Shown piece after piece: positions 16,994 through 27,439 of a stretch of DNA of 64,000 nucleotides (position 1 is the first letter of the stretch; each line of letters starts with the position of its first letter). The stretch lies in the NCBI RefSeq assembly GCF_039534165.1, contig NZ_BAAAUX010000016.1:310001-374000 (forward strand). Reading direction: 5' to 3'. Position numbers and translations under genes: made by a program. The notes below the pieces were generated by a model. The model was not told the origin of the DNA, ran no database searches, and saw nothing but the letters and a program-made list of their open reading frames with translations. The DNA comes from Saccharopolyspora_D taberi. Its GTDB lineage: Bacteria; Actinomycetota; Actinomycetes; Mycobacteriales; Pseudonocardiaceae.

Positions 16994-17491
16994 GTGACAG
17001 ACGAGTCCGCCCGCACTTCGGCGTTCGAGAACGACCTGGACCTGCGTCGCCGCAACCGGGAGACGGTCGCCAAGTACATGGAGTACATCAAGGGGGAGCT
17101 CCGGCTGGAGCGCTACCAGCTGTTCACCGAGGACGGAACCGCCGGTCTCTACACCACCGACAGCGGTGAGCCGATCGTCTTCCGGGGCACCGAGCAGCTC
17201 AAGGCGCACGGCGAGTGGTCGCTCAAGGTGCTGCCGGACTGGGTCTGGACCAACGTCCAGATCTTCGAGACGCAGGACCCGAACCGGTTCTGGGTGGAGT
17301 GCGAGGGCGAGGGCAAGATCCTGTTCCCCGGTTATCCGGAGGGGCGCTACGAGAACCACTTCATCCACTCCTTCGTCCTCGAGGACGGCAAGATCAAGGA
17401 GAACCGGGAGTTCATGAACCCGATCCGCCAGTTCCACGCGCTCGGCATCGAGCCGCCGCGGATCAAGCGGGCCGGAATTCCGGCCGACTGA
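16994..17491 (+). CDS. phzB: Phenazine biosynthesis protein PhzA/PhzB homologue, copy 1
   Basis: A 165-residue protein of the NTF2-like PhzA/B family. It condenses two molecules of the PhzF product (a 6-amino-5-oxocyclohexadiene carboxylate) into the tricyclic phenazine precursor. Conserved text includes RRRNRETVAKYM, LFTEDGTAGLYTT, KAHGEWSLKVLPDW, WVECEGEGKILFPGYPEG and KENREFMNP. His72 and Glu139 match the acid/base pair known from Burkholderia PhzA (His73, Glu140). The start is GTG with GAGAGG upstream. A strong terminator separates it from phzF. A second copy of equal length lies at 30112. Confidence 0.93.
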   Translation: MTDESARTSAFENDLDLRRRNRETVAKYMEYIKGELRLERYQLFTEDGTAGLYTTDSGEPIVFRGTEQLKAHGEWSLKVLPDWVWTNVQIFETQDPNRFWVECEGEGKILFPGYPEGRYENHFIHSFVLEDGKIKENREFMNPIRQFHALGIEPPRIKRAGIPAD

Positions 17492-17521
17492 TCTTTTCCG
17501 GCGCCTGCCGGATTGTTTCTC

Positions 17522-17577
17522 CGGTGCCCGCGCGGCAGCGATTCCGGTCGCTTCCGCGCGGGCACCGCATTTTTTTT
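17522..17577 (+). terminator. Rho-independent terminator after phzB1
   Basis: CGGTGCCCGCGCGG (17522-17535) and CCGCGCGGGCACCG (17554-17567) form a perfect 14-bp stem, followed by a run of eight T residues. This is a textbook intrinsic terminator between phzB1 and phzF. Confidence 0.9.
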
Positions 17578-17642
17578 GCGGCGGTTTCCGGTGTGGTCGG
17601 AAATACTTGTCGCTCTCCCCGTTCCGCCGATATGTTGTGGCC

Positions 17643-18479
17643 ATGCGCAACTATGTCGTAGCTGATGTTTTCGCGAACCGTCCGCTGCACGGAAACCCGG
17701 TGGCCGTTTTCCTCGACGCGGAGGGCCTGTCCCCCGAGCTCATGCAGCGCATCGCGCGGGAGATGAACCTGTCGGAAACCACGTTCGTGCTGCCCGCGGA
17801 GGCCGACGGCGATGTCCGCGTCCGGATCTTCACCCCGGTCAACGAACTGCCGTTCGCCGGGCATCCGACGTTAGGCACCGCTATCGCGCTCGGTGAGACG
17901 TTCTCCGGTGACCGCCTGGGAATGGAAACGCACATGGGCACCATTCCGTTCGACCTGAAGCGGGAAGGTGGCCGCGTCGTTTCGGCGAGCATGCGCCAGC
18001 CGGTTCCGGACTGGTGGGAATTCGAGCGCGCCGACGAACTGCTCGCGGCCCTCGGGCTGGAGAAGTCCACGCTGCCGGTCGAGATCTACCGCAACGGGCC
18101 GCGGCACGTCTTCGTCGGGCTGGAAAGCGTGGCGGCGCTTTCCGCGGTCAACCCGGACCACCGCGCGCTCGCCGATTTCCCGGACATGGCGACGAACTGC
18201 TTCGCGGGCTCGGGATCGCAGTGGCGCTCCCGGATGTTCTCCCCGGCCTACGGCGTCGTCGAGGACGCGGCGACCGGTTCGGCGGCCGGGCCGCTCGCGC
18301 TGCACCTGATCCGGCACGGCCTGGTCGAGTACGGCCAGCCGGTGACGATCACCCAGGGCGTCGAGATCGGGCGCGCCTCGGTGATGCACTCGGTGATCAC
18401 CGGGTCCACCGCGGGGATCGACGACATCGCGGTCTCCGGTGAGGCCGTGGTCGTCGCCCGCGGGCAGCTGATGGTCTGA
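17643..18479 (+). CDS. phzF: PhzF, trans-2,3-dihydro-3-hydroxyanthranilate isomerase
   Basis: A 278-residue isomerase of the diaminopimelate-epimerase-like fold. It converts DHHA into the reactive ketone that PhzA/B condenses. Family text includes VVADVFANRPLHGNPVAVF, the catalytic Glu45 in MNLSETTFVLP, IFTPVNELPFAGHPTLGTA and VEDAATGSAAGPLALHL. The position of Glu45 agrees exactly with characterised PhzF. The ATG at 17643 aligns the N-terminus with the family. It stands alone between two terminators, apart from the core operon at 30 kb, so it needs its own promoter in the short gap behind phzB1. Confidence 0.95.
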   Translation: MRNYVVADVFANRPLHGNPVAVFLDAEGLSPELMQRIAREMNLSETTFVLPAEADGDVRVRIFTPVNELPFAGHPTLGTAIALGETFSGDRLGMETHMGTIPFDLKREGGRVVSASMRQPVPDWWEFERADELLAALGLEKSTLPVEIYRNGPRHVFVGLESVAALSAVNPDHRALADFPDMATNCFAGSGSQWRSRMFSPAYGVVEDAATGSAAGPLALHLIRHGLVEYGQPVTITQGVEIGRASVMHSVITGSTAGIDDIAVSGEAVVVARGQLMV

Positions 18480-18496
18480 CCGGCGCCCGCCTCCGC

Positions 18497-18529
18497 CGGT
18501 GTCCGGAGGAGTCCCGCCTCCGGACACCG
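18497..18529 (+). terminator. Hairpin terminator after phzF
   Basis: CGGTGTCCGGAGG and CCTCCGGACACCG form a perfect 13-bp stem around AGTCCCG, 17 bases after the phzF stop. No T-run follows. Confidence 0.7.
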
Positions 18530-18604
18530 GGTTCCGACGCATTTTCCGGATGGAATCGATTTATTCGATGTCGCGGTCAGCATGCACTGATCACGGTATT
18601 GGTA

Positions 18605-18790
18605 TTAGAACGTATTACACGATGCCGGTACGGTGTTGTCAGAAAGCATGAGCACGAGGTTCCACTCATCTGTTCTGATTCGGATCGACAGGTGCACCTT
18701 CGAAGCGTTGTTCGCCATGTGGTGAATAGCGTTGGACGATTCGGTGACCGCCGCTGGGGGAGCTGATCGGGAATCGGACGGCATGCCGAC
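18605..18790 (-). pseudogene. Possible histidine-kinase ATPase fragment
   Basis: A minus-strand frame reads AAVTESSNAIHHMANNASKV, then HLSIRIRTDEWNLVLMLSDN. This resembles the N-box and following strands of an HATPase domain (E..NAi.H, then strand, strand, D-N). No start, dimerisation domain or G-boxes follow, and the DNA is AT-richer than its neighbours. The rest of the 350-base gap (18480-18829) contains only the phzF terminator and the leader of the ParB-like gene. The call is weak and rests on pattern resemblance. Confidence 0.25.
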
Positions 18791-18829
18791 CGCAGAACGA
18801 CGAGCGCATTCCATCCTGCGAGGAACACC

Positions 18830-19795
18830 ATGATCTACACCACTGTGGTCACCGACGGGACCGGTGAGCACGAAACGCCGGACTCCGCGATGCGCGCGGA
18901 ACTCGCCGCGCTGTCGGCTCCGTCGCGCATCGCCATCGCCGAACTCCGCCCCGCCGACTCACCGCGCGCGAACGTCCAGGACGACCAGCACGTCCGGCGG
19001 CTGCTCGACATCTCCGCCGACCGGCTCCCGCCGATCGTCGTGCACCGCGCGACGCGGCGGGTCATCGACGGCATGCACCGGCTGACCGCCGCGCGCCTGC
19101 GCGGGGACAGCACGATCACCGCGGTGTTCTTCGACGGCAGCACCGCCGACGCCTTCGTGCTCGGGGTGCGGCTCAACGCCCGCCACGGGCTGCCGCTGTC
19201 CCGCGCGGAGCGCTCCGCCGCCGCGGCCAAGATCATCGCCTCGCACCCGGGCTGGTCGGACCGGATGATCGCCGAGGCGGTCGGGATCTCGGCCAAGGTG
19301 GTGGCCGCGATCCGCTGCCGGGTGGCGGGGGAGCAGCCGAGCGGGATCAGGATCGGCAAGGACGGGCGGGCACGGCCGGTGGACGGGGCGCGCAGGCGGG
19401 CGCTGGTCGAGCGGCTGCTCGCGGAGGATCCGGGCGCGTCGCTGCGGAAGGTCGCGCGGGAGGCCGGGGTCGCGGTGGAGACCGTCCGGCGCATCCGGGC
19501 GCGGTCGCAGGCGCTGCCGGAGGCGCGGGAGGCGGGCGGCGCCCCGCAGCCCCGGCAGGAGGAGCCGATGACGCCGGCGGAAGCGTTGCGGGTGCTCAAG
19601 AACGACCCGACCCTGCGCTTCTCCGAGACCAGCCGGACGTTGCTGCGGCTGCTCGACGCCGGCTTCTCCGGTGGCGACTCCTGGCAGCGCATGATCGACA
19701 ACGTCCCGCAGCACTGCGCGGGGATCGTCGCCGGGCTGGCCCGGCAGTACTCCGAGGCGTGGATGTCGGTCGCGGACCAGCTGAGCGAGTCCTGA
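18830..19795 (+). CDS. ParB/StrR-like cluster regulator
   Basis: A 321-residue DNA-binding protein. Residues about 30-120 form a ParB N-terminal-like domain (AIAELRPADSPR, LPPIVVHRATRRVIDGMHRL). A helix-turn-helix follows (SDRMIAEAVGISAKVVAAIR, about 145-165), then a second one (SLRKVAREAGVAVETVRRIR, about 200-220). The C-terminal 80 residues are helical. Pathway-specific activators of the StrR type in antibiotic clusters share this ParB-like front end and are related by design. GAGGA precedes the ATG. Sitting next to phzF with no partition genes nearby, it most likely activates phenazine genes instead of segregating DNA. Confidence 0.75.
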   Translation: MIYTTVVTDGTGEHETPDSAMRAELAALSAPSRIAIAELRPADSPRANVQDDQHVRRLLDISADRLPPIVVHRATRRVIDGMHRLTAARLRGDSTITAVFFDGSTADAFVLGVRLNARHGLPLSRAERSAAAAKIIASHPGWSDRMIAEAVGISAKVVAAIRCRVAGEQPSGIRIGKDGRARPVDGARRRALVERLLAEDPGASLRKVAREAGVAVETVRRIRARSQALPEAREAGGAPQPRQEEPMTPAEALRVLKNDPTLRFSETSRTLLRLLDAGFSGGDSWQRMIDNVPQHCAGIVAGLARQYSEAWMSVADQLSES

Positions 19796-20056
19796 GGACT
19801 GGGCCGCCAGATGGACGTCGCCTCCCAGCGGTTGGGAGTGATTGCGCCGGACGTGTGAAACCGCCGTATCCGCCGTGCAACCCGCGCGCCGCCCCCGCCG
19901 CCGCGCGGTTTCTGTCGGCGGGTGGTGTTTTCCTGCGCGAACGAGTTGTCCACAAGAGCTGGAAACGCGGTCCCTGGGCCCGGGAACGAGCCGGAGATCT
20001 CCCGAATGTCCGGTCAAGGCTAGGCTAAGGTGAACCGCTGGAGGTGATCTTCGTCG

Positions 20057-20941
20057 ATGGACCTGTTGCGCCTTCGGTACTTCCAGGTCGCCGCGCGGCA
20101 CGAGCACATCAGCCAGGCCGCGCAGGAGCTGTGCATCGCCCAGCCGTCGCTGAGCCGGGCGATCGCCCGGCTGGAGGCCGAACTCGGGGTGCTGCTGTTC
20201 GACCGGCAGGGCAGGCAGGTTCGCCTCAACCAGTTCGGGACGGCGTTCCTGCGGCGGGTCGACCGGGCGCTGCGGGAACTCGACGACGGCAGGCTCGAAC
20301 TCCTCGACGCCGCCGGCCTCGAACACGGTTCGATCACCATCGCCAGCGAGACGCAGCTGACCCTGACCTCGGTGCTCAAGGGGTTCATGGCCGAGCAGCC
20401 CGGGGTCACCGTCCGGCTCAACCAGCTCAGCGCCGACCTGATGGCGCGCCAGCTGCGCGCGGGTGAGATCGACCTGTGCCTGGCCTCGCAGCCGATCGGC
20501 GGGCCGCCGCTGGTCACCTTCGAGCTCGTCCAGGAGAAGGTCTTCCTGGCCGTTCCGGTGAGCCACCCGCTGGCCGGTGCCGAGCGGGTCTCCCTGGAGG
20601 ACATCGCCGACGAGCCGATCGTGGCGACCCGCGAGGGGTACTGGCAGCGGACGCTGACCGACCAGCTGTTCGAGAGCGCGGGCCTGCGCCCGAACATCAC
20701 CTGCGAGGGCAACGAGCCGGGGGCGACGCAGGACCTGATCGGCGCCGGGCTCGGCATCGGCCTGCTGCCCCAGATCGGGCGCACCGCCGCGACCCACACC
20801 CCGGTGTCCTGGCTGGAGCTCGACGCCCCGGGCTGCGTGCGGACGCTGAGCCTGGTGTGGAACGAGGAGTCGTACCTGTCGGTGGCGGCCGAGCGCTTCC
20901 GCGATTTCGCCATCCGCCACTTCCGGAACAACCGGGAATGA
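20057..20941 (+). CDS. LysR-family transcriptional regulator
   Basis: A 294-residue LysR protein. The winged HTH (residues 1-60) reads LRYFQVAARHEHISQAAQEL, then CIAQPSLSRAIARLEAELGV. The periplasmic-binding-like effector domain covers about 90-290, with the typical GLGIGLLPQ turn. It follows the ParB-like gene after 261 bases on the same strand and precedes cydA by about 370 bases. It could control the cytochrome bd genes downstream, the phenazine genes, or both, perhaps sensing a phenazine or a shikimate-pathway compound. That link is inferred from position only. Confidence 0.85.
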   Translation: MDLLRLRYFQVAARHEHISQAAQELCIAQPSLSRAIARLEAELGVLLFDRQGRQVRLNQFGTAFLRRVDRALRELDDGRLELLDAAGLEHGSITIASETQLTLTSVLKGFMAEQPGVTVRLNQLSADLMARQLRAGEIDLCLASQPIGGPPLVTFELVQEKVFLAVPVSHPLAGAERVSLEDIADEPIVATREGYWQRTLTDQLFESAGLRPNITCEGNEPGATQDLIGAGLGIGLLPQIGRTAATHTPVSWLELDAPGCVRTLSLVWNEESYLSVAAERFRDFAIRHFRNNRE

Positions 20942-21308
20942 AAGGTTTTTCCCACCGCGCCGGGAATCCTGCCGAATGGCGCTGTCGGGTGAACTCCGGA
21001 ACGGCGTGATCGCGTTCCGGGCCTGTTGTCCTGGCTTATAGCAAATCGGTCATCTTTGCATGCCAGTTTTGGTCTTGGAAAGCATGGAGCGAGTTCCCTA
21101 GCCTCTTTTGCGTAGACACATCATGCATGCGCCGGGCGGCTCGGAAAGCGGCCGAACGGCCGCCAACAGGAGCGATGACCCTCCCGATGCGAACACCACG
21201 TTCATCCGGTCCGTGCCGCGTGCCCGAGCGCACCGCACGGCAAACCCGTATCCCGTCCCGGCCGGACGCAGTCCGGTCCCACGGCGCACCCGGTGAGGGG
21301 AGCTGACG
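20942..21308 (+). promoter_or_regulatory. Leader of the cyd genes with LysR-like site
   Basis: No gene is seen here. GCAAA (21041-21045), nine bases and TTTGC (21055-21059) form a short inverted repeat of the size bound by LysR proteins, in an AT-richer patch about 250 bases before cydA. A promoter for cydABDC is expected near it. GGTGAGGGG precedes the cydA start. Confidence 0.4.
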
Positions 21309-22751
21309 ATGGAAACCCTGGACATCGCCCGGTGGCAGTTCGCGGCGACCACCAGCATCCACTGGTTGTTCGTCATCCTCACCATGGGACTCGTCCCGCT
21401 GGTGGCGGTCATGCACACCCGGGCCGCGCTCGCCAAGGACGCGGACAAGAAAGCGGCGCTGGAGCGGATGACCCGGTTCTGGGGTCAGCTCTACCTGATC
21501 AACTACGCGCTCGGGATCGTGACCGGTCTGGTCATGGAATTCCAGTTCGGACTCGGCTGGAGCGGGCTGAGCAAGTTCGCCGGGAACGTCTTCGGCGCCC
21601 CGCTGGCGCTGGAAACGCTGATCGCGTTCTTCGCCGAGTCCACGTTCCTGGGCATGTGGATCTTCGGCTGGGGCCGGCTGCGGTCCTCGGTGCACGTCGC
21701 GCTGATCTGGCTGGTCGCGCTGACCGCCTACCTCTCGGCGTACTGGATCCTGGTCGCCAACGCGTTCATGCAGCACCCGGTCGGCTACGAGGTGCGCGAC
21801 GGCGTCGCCTACCTGACCGACTTCGCGGCGCTGATGACCAACTCGAACGCGATGCTCGCGCTGCTGCACATCGCGGGCGCCGCGCTGGTGACCGGTGGCC
21901 TGTTCATCGCCGGGATCAGCGCCTACCACTACGCCCGCCGGACCGAGGAGCGCGAGGTGTTCGGCCGGTCGCTGCGGCTGGGCGTGGTCGTGGCCGCGGT
22001 CGCGAGCTTCCCGGCCTACATGGTCGGCGCCCTGCAGTACCCGATGCTCGGCAAGACCCAGCCGATGAAGCTGGCGGCGCTGGAGCCGGGGCCGGGGGCG
22101 CCCGCGCTGGCCGAGCAGATGGCCGCGCAGCACGGACCCGGCAACTACCTGCCTCCACAGTGGATGGTCCACGCGCAGTACGTGATGCTTTACGCCGGAT
22201 ACGTCGTGTTCATCGTCTCGATCCTGGCGTTCCTGGTGCTCTACCGCCGGGCGCTGGTCCGGTTCCTGCCGCTGGGGCTGCTGGTCGTGGCGATCGCGGC
22301 CTACCCGGTCGGCGAGTTCGTCGGCGGGATCATCTACTACGGCACCGCGGGCCCGAACCGGCTGACCATCTACATCGCCACTGCGGTCGTCCTGGCCGTG
22401 CTGCTCTGGTTCGGCGACCGGGTGGCCCGGGCGCGCTGGCTCGGTTACGTGCTGGCCGCGCTGATCCCGCTGCCGTTCATCGCCGCGCTGGCGGGCTGGC
22501 TGTTCCGCGAGGGCGGGCGGCAGCCGTGGGTCGTCTACGGCGAGCTGACCGCCGAGGAGGCGATCGGACCGGTCAGCACCGGAGCGGCGATGCTGTCGTT
22601 CGTGTCGTTCACCGCCGTGTTCGCGGCGCTGGCCGTGACCAACTGGATCATGATCGCCCGCTACGCGCGCCGCGGGCCCGCCGGCACCCAGCTCGGGACC
22701 GAGGAGCTCACCGTCCTCACCCCGCGCGAAGAACCCCGACCGACCTTCTGA
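21309..22751 (+). CDS. cydA: Cytochrome bd quinol oxidase subunit I
   Basis: A 480-residue membrane protein that oxidises quinol and reduces oxygen to water. Haem ligands are in place: the His in TTSIHWLFVILTMG (first helix; equivalent to E. coli His19), the His in ALLHIAGAALVTGG (equivalent to His186) and a Met in the YVMLYAGYVVF helix (equivalent to Met393). The glutamates in ALGIVTGLVMEFQFG and FGAPLALETLIAFFAES match the proton-channel and haem-d residues. GRQPWVVYGELT is a CydA signature. The Q-loop after KTQPMKLAALE is short. It starts a four-gene cydA-B-D-C set lying between the two halves of the phenazine cluster. Confidence 0.93.
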   Translation: METLDIARWQFAATTSIHWLFVILTMGLVPLVAVMHTRAALAKDADKKAALERMTRFWGQLYLINYALGIVTGLVMEFQFGLGWSGLSKFAGNVFGAPLALETLIAFFAESTFLGMWIFGWGRLRSSVHVALIWLVALTAYLSAYWILVANAFMQHPVGYEVRDGVAYLTDFAALMTNSNAMLALLHIAGAALVTGGLFIAGISAYHYARRTEEREVFGRSLRLGVVVAAVASFPAYMVGALQYPMLGKTQPMKLAALEPGPGAPALAEQMAAQHGPGNYLPPQWMVHAQYVMLYAGYVVFIVSILAFLVLYRRALVRFLPLGLLVVAIAAYPVGEFVGGIIYYGTAGPNRLTIYIATAVVLAVLLWFGDRVARARWLGYVLAALIPLPFIAALAGWLFREGGRQPWVVYGELTAEEAIGPVSTGAAMLSFVSFTAVFAALAVTNWIMIARYARRGPAGTQLGTEELTVLTPREEPRPTF

Positions 22752-22770
22752 GTTCAGGGAGAAAGTGGTT

Positions 22771-23775
22771 ATGAGCCTGGAAACGGCGTGGCTGGCCCTG
22801 CTCGGGTTCCTGCTGTGCGGCTACTTCGCGCTGGGCGGATACGACTACGGCGTGCAGATGCTGCAACCGATCGTGGGTCGTGACGGGTCCGGCCGGAAGG
22901 CGATGCTCGGGGCGCTGGGCCCGTTCTTCCTCGGCAACGAGGTGTGGCTGGTGGCCTTCGCCGGTGTGCTGTTCGGCGCGTTCCCCTTCCTGGAGGGGAC
23001 GCTGCTGGGCGGCATGCAGTCCCTGGTCGTGGCGATCCTGATCGGGATCGTCGTCGGCAACGCGGCGGTGCAGCTGCGCAGCCGGTCCGGGGACGCCGGC
23101 CGGAAGGTGTGGGACGGGCTGGTCGTCTTCGGCGGGCTGGTGCCCGCCCTCGCGTGGGGCCTGTTCGTCGGCGTGCTGCTCAACGGCGTTCCGATGGGCG
23201 CGGACCACCGGTGGGCCTTCGGCCTGTCGGAGCTCGCGAACCCGTTCGTCCTGCTGTCCGGGGTGACCGGAGCGGTCCTGTTCGCCGCGCACGGAGCGAC
23301 TTTCCTGGCGCTGCGCACGCACGGCGACCTGGCCGAGCGGGCGGCGGGGATCGGCCGGTCGCTGCTGCTGGCGGCGATCGCGGCCTTCGCGGTCACCTTC
23401 GTGGTGGGCACCTTCACCGTGAACCTGACCAACGCGGTCGCCGCGGTGGTGTTCAGCGTGCTGGTCGCGCTGGCCCTCGTGGTCGCCCGGTTCTCGCTGG
23501 CGCAGCAGCGCCCGGGACGGGCGTTCGGCGCGACCAGCGTGGCGGCGGCGCTGCCGGTGCTGCTGCTGGGCTTCGGTCAGTACCCGTACGTGCTGGTCTC
23601 CAGCGAGAACCCGGAGCTCTCGATGACGGTGTCCGAGGGCGCCGCCGACACCGCGACCCTGGGGCTGCTGACCGGATTCGGCGTCGTGCTGATCCCGGTG
23701 ATCATCGCCTACCAGGCCTGGAGCTGGTGGACGTTCCGGGGCCGGGTCGACCAGCAGAGCCCCAGCTACTTCTGA
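22771..23775 (+). CDS. cydB: Cytochrome bd quinol oxidase subunit II
   Basis: A 334-residue membrane protein with eight or nine predicted helices. ETAWLALLGFLLCGYFALGG opens the first helix, and GPFFLGNEVWLVAFAGVLFGAFP is the most conserved CydB segment. It pairs with CydA to form the oxidase. The gene starts 19 bases after cydA. The ATG at 22771 is chosen because AGGGAGAAAG lies upstream; a GTG two codons earlier is in frame. Confidence 0.93.
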   Translation: MSLETAWLALLGFLLCGYFALGGYDYGVQMLQPIVGRDGSGRKAMLGALGPFFLGNEVWLVAFAGVLFGAFPFLEGTLLGGMQSLVVAILIGIVVGNAAVQLRSRSGDAGRKVWDGLVVFGGLVPALAWGLFVGVLLNGVPMGADHRWAFGLSELANPFVLLSGVTGAVLFAAHGATFLALRTHGDLAERAAGIGRSLLLAAIAAFAVTFVVGTFTVNLTNAVAAVVFSVLVALALVVARFSLAQQRPGRAFGATSVAAALPVLLLGFGQYPYVLVSSENPELSMTVSEGAADTATLGLLTGFGVVLIPVIIAYQAWSWWTFRGRVDQQSPSYF

Positions 23776-23882
23776 GGGTGTCCGTGAACTCGCTTTGCTT
23801 GGCGGTGTGGGTGGCGGAACCCGTTGCTGGGGTGGGCTAAGCGGCTGCGCCGCTTCGAAGACCGGAGGCTGAGGGCGCACTG

Positions 23883-25583
23883 ATGAAACCGACCGAACGG
23901 CGGCTGCTCCGGGAGATCCCGGCGCTGCGGTCGCATCTGCTCACCAACGCGGTGCTGGCCGTTCTGGCCGCCGCGCTGGTGATCGGGCAGGCGAGCCTGC
24001 TGACCGGCGTGCTCGCCGACGGCTTCGGCGGAGTGCTGCCCATGCCGCTGCTGCTTGCGCAGATCCTCGCTCTAGCGGGGATCGTGGCGCTGCGGGCGCT
24101 GCTGGGCTGGGGATGCACGGCCCTGGCCCAGCGCGCTGCGGCGGCGGTCAAGGCGAACCTGCGCGGCCGGGTGCTGGCGCGGACGCAGCGGCTCGGCCCG
24201 GTGCGGCTGGCGGGCGAGCGGCACGGCGAGCTGACCACGCTGGTCACCCGCGGGCTCAACGCCCTGGATCCGTACTTCACCGGTTACCTGCCCAAGATGG
24301 TCGGCTCGATGATCACGCCGCTGGCGGTCATCGGCTGGCTCGCGCTGGTCGACTGGGCCTCGGCGCTGATCATCGTGGTGACGCTGCCGCTGATCCCGGT
24401 CTTCGGCGCGCTGGTCGGCGCGCACACCAAGCACCGGACCGCCCGGCAGTGGGGCCTGCTTTCCCGGCTCGGCGGGCACTTCCTCGACGTCGTGGCGGGA
24501 CTGCCGACCCTGCGCGCCTTCGGCCGCGCGCACGCCCAGGCCGATGTCGTGCACGAGATGGCCGACGCGCACCGGGGCGCGACCATGCGCACGCTGCGGG
24601 TGGCGTTCCTGTCGTCGCTGGTGCTGGAGCTGGTCGCGACGCTGTCGGTGGCGCTGGTGGCGGTGCCGGTCGGGCTGCGCCTGATGGCAGGCGAGGTGGA
24701 CCTGCACACCGCGTTGCTGGTGCTTTTCCTGGCACCGGAGGCGTACCTGCCGCTGCGCGCTGCCGGGGCAGCCTTCCACGAGAGCGCGGAGGGAATCGCG
24801 GTCGCCGAGCGGACTTTCGCGGTGCTGGACTCCGAAGAGGACGAACCCCGCGGCTCGGCGCGTCCCGCCGAGGTCACCGACGTGCGGCTGGAGCGGGTGT
24901 CGGTGCGGTACCCGGCGCGGGATTCCGCGGTGCTCTCCGAAGTCGACCTGCACGTGGGTGAAGGGGAGCGGGTGGCGCTGGTCGGGCCGAGCGGAGCGGG
25001 CAAGTCCACGCTGCTCTCGCTGCTGCTCGGGTTCGTGCCCGCCGAGTCCGGACGGGTGCTCGTCGGCGGCACCGATCTGTCCGAAGTGGACATCGAGTCC
25101 TGGCGGTCCCGGCTGGCGTGGGTGCCGCAGCGCCCGCACCTGTTCGCCGCGTCCGTCGCCGACAACATCCGGCTCGGGCGCCCGGACGCCTCGATGGAGG
25201 AGGTCCGCGAGGCCGCCCGCGCGGCAGGCGCGGAGGAGTTCATCGACGGCCTGCCCCGGGGTTTCGACACGCTGCTCGGCGAACGCGGCACCGGCGTGTC
25301 GACCGGGCAGCGGCAGCGGATCGCCATCGCGCGCGCCTTCGTCCGGGACGCGCCCCTGCTGCTGCTGGACGAACCGACCGCGCACCTGGACCCGCACAGC
25401 GAGTCGGTCGTGGCCGAGGCGTCCGCCAGGCTGATGGCCGGGCGCACGGCCATCGTGATCGCGCACCGGCCCGCGCTGCTGCACCACGTGGACCGGATCG
25501 TCCGGGTCTCCGGCGGCCGGGTGCGCGAGTTCACCGGGCACGAACCGGCCGGTGGTCCGGTCCTGCTCGATTCCCGGAGCTGA
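23883..25583 (+). CDS. cydD: ABC transporter CydD, cytochrome bd assembly
   Basis: A 566-residue half-transporter: six membrane helices (about 1-310) fused to an ATPase domain. Walker A GPSGAGKSTLLSLLLG is near residue 365, the signature region GVSTGQRQRIAIARA near 475 (the usual LSGGQ reads VSTGQ) and Walker B PLLLLDEPTAHLD near 495. The N-terminal membrane segment with LITGVLADGF-like text is typical of CydD. With CydC it exports reductant (glutathione or cysteine in E. coli) needed to assemble cytochrome bd. It lies about 110 bases after cydB. Confidence 0.9.
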   Translation: MKPTERRLLREIPALRSHLLTNAVLAVLAAALVIGQASLLTGVLADGFGGVLPMPLLLAQILALAGIVALRALLGWGCTALAQRAAAAVKANLRGRVLARTQRLGPVRLAGERHGELTTLVTRGLNALDPYFTGYLPKMVGSMITPLAVIGWLALVDWASALIIVVTLPLIPVFGALVGAHTKHRTARQWGLLSRLGGHFLDVVAGLPTLRAFGRAHAQADVVHEMADAHRGATMRTLRVAFLSSLVLELVATLSVALVAVPVGLRLMAGEVDLHTALLVLFLAPEAYLPLRAAGAAFHESAEGIAVAERTFAVLDSEEDEPRGSARPAEVTDVRLERVSVRYPARDSAVLSEVDLHVGEGERVALVGPSGAGKSTLLSLLLGFVPAESGRVLVGGTDLSEVDIESWRSRLAWVPQRPHLFAASVADNIRLGRPDASMEEVREAARAAGAEEFIDGLPRGFDTLLGERGTGVSTGQRQRIAIARAFVRDAPLLLLDEPTAHLDPHSESVVAEASARLMAGRTAIVIAHRPALLHHVDRIVRVSGGRVREFTGHEPAGGPVLLDSRS

Positions 25584-25637
25584 ACGGGCGCGGCGGGGCA
25601 AGCCGAATTCGAAGACGAGGCACGGAGGAGCGGGCCC

Positions 25638-27356
<1,719 letters not shown>

Positions 27357-27439
27357 CAAAATCCGCCGCTGACCTGACAGATACGGCGCTGTAACGAGGT
27401 TCACAGCGCGGCGCGCTGAGTTGCAAGAGGGTTTACGGA

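Noticed and set aside
18830..19795. Chromosome- or plasmid-partition ParB
   Set aside because: No parA gene or parS-like site is nearby. The architecture (ParB-like front, two HTH motifs) and the place in an antibiotic-type cluster favour a pathway regulator.
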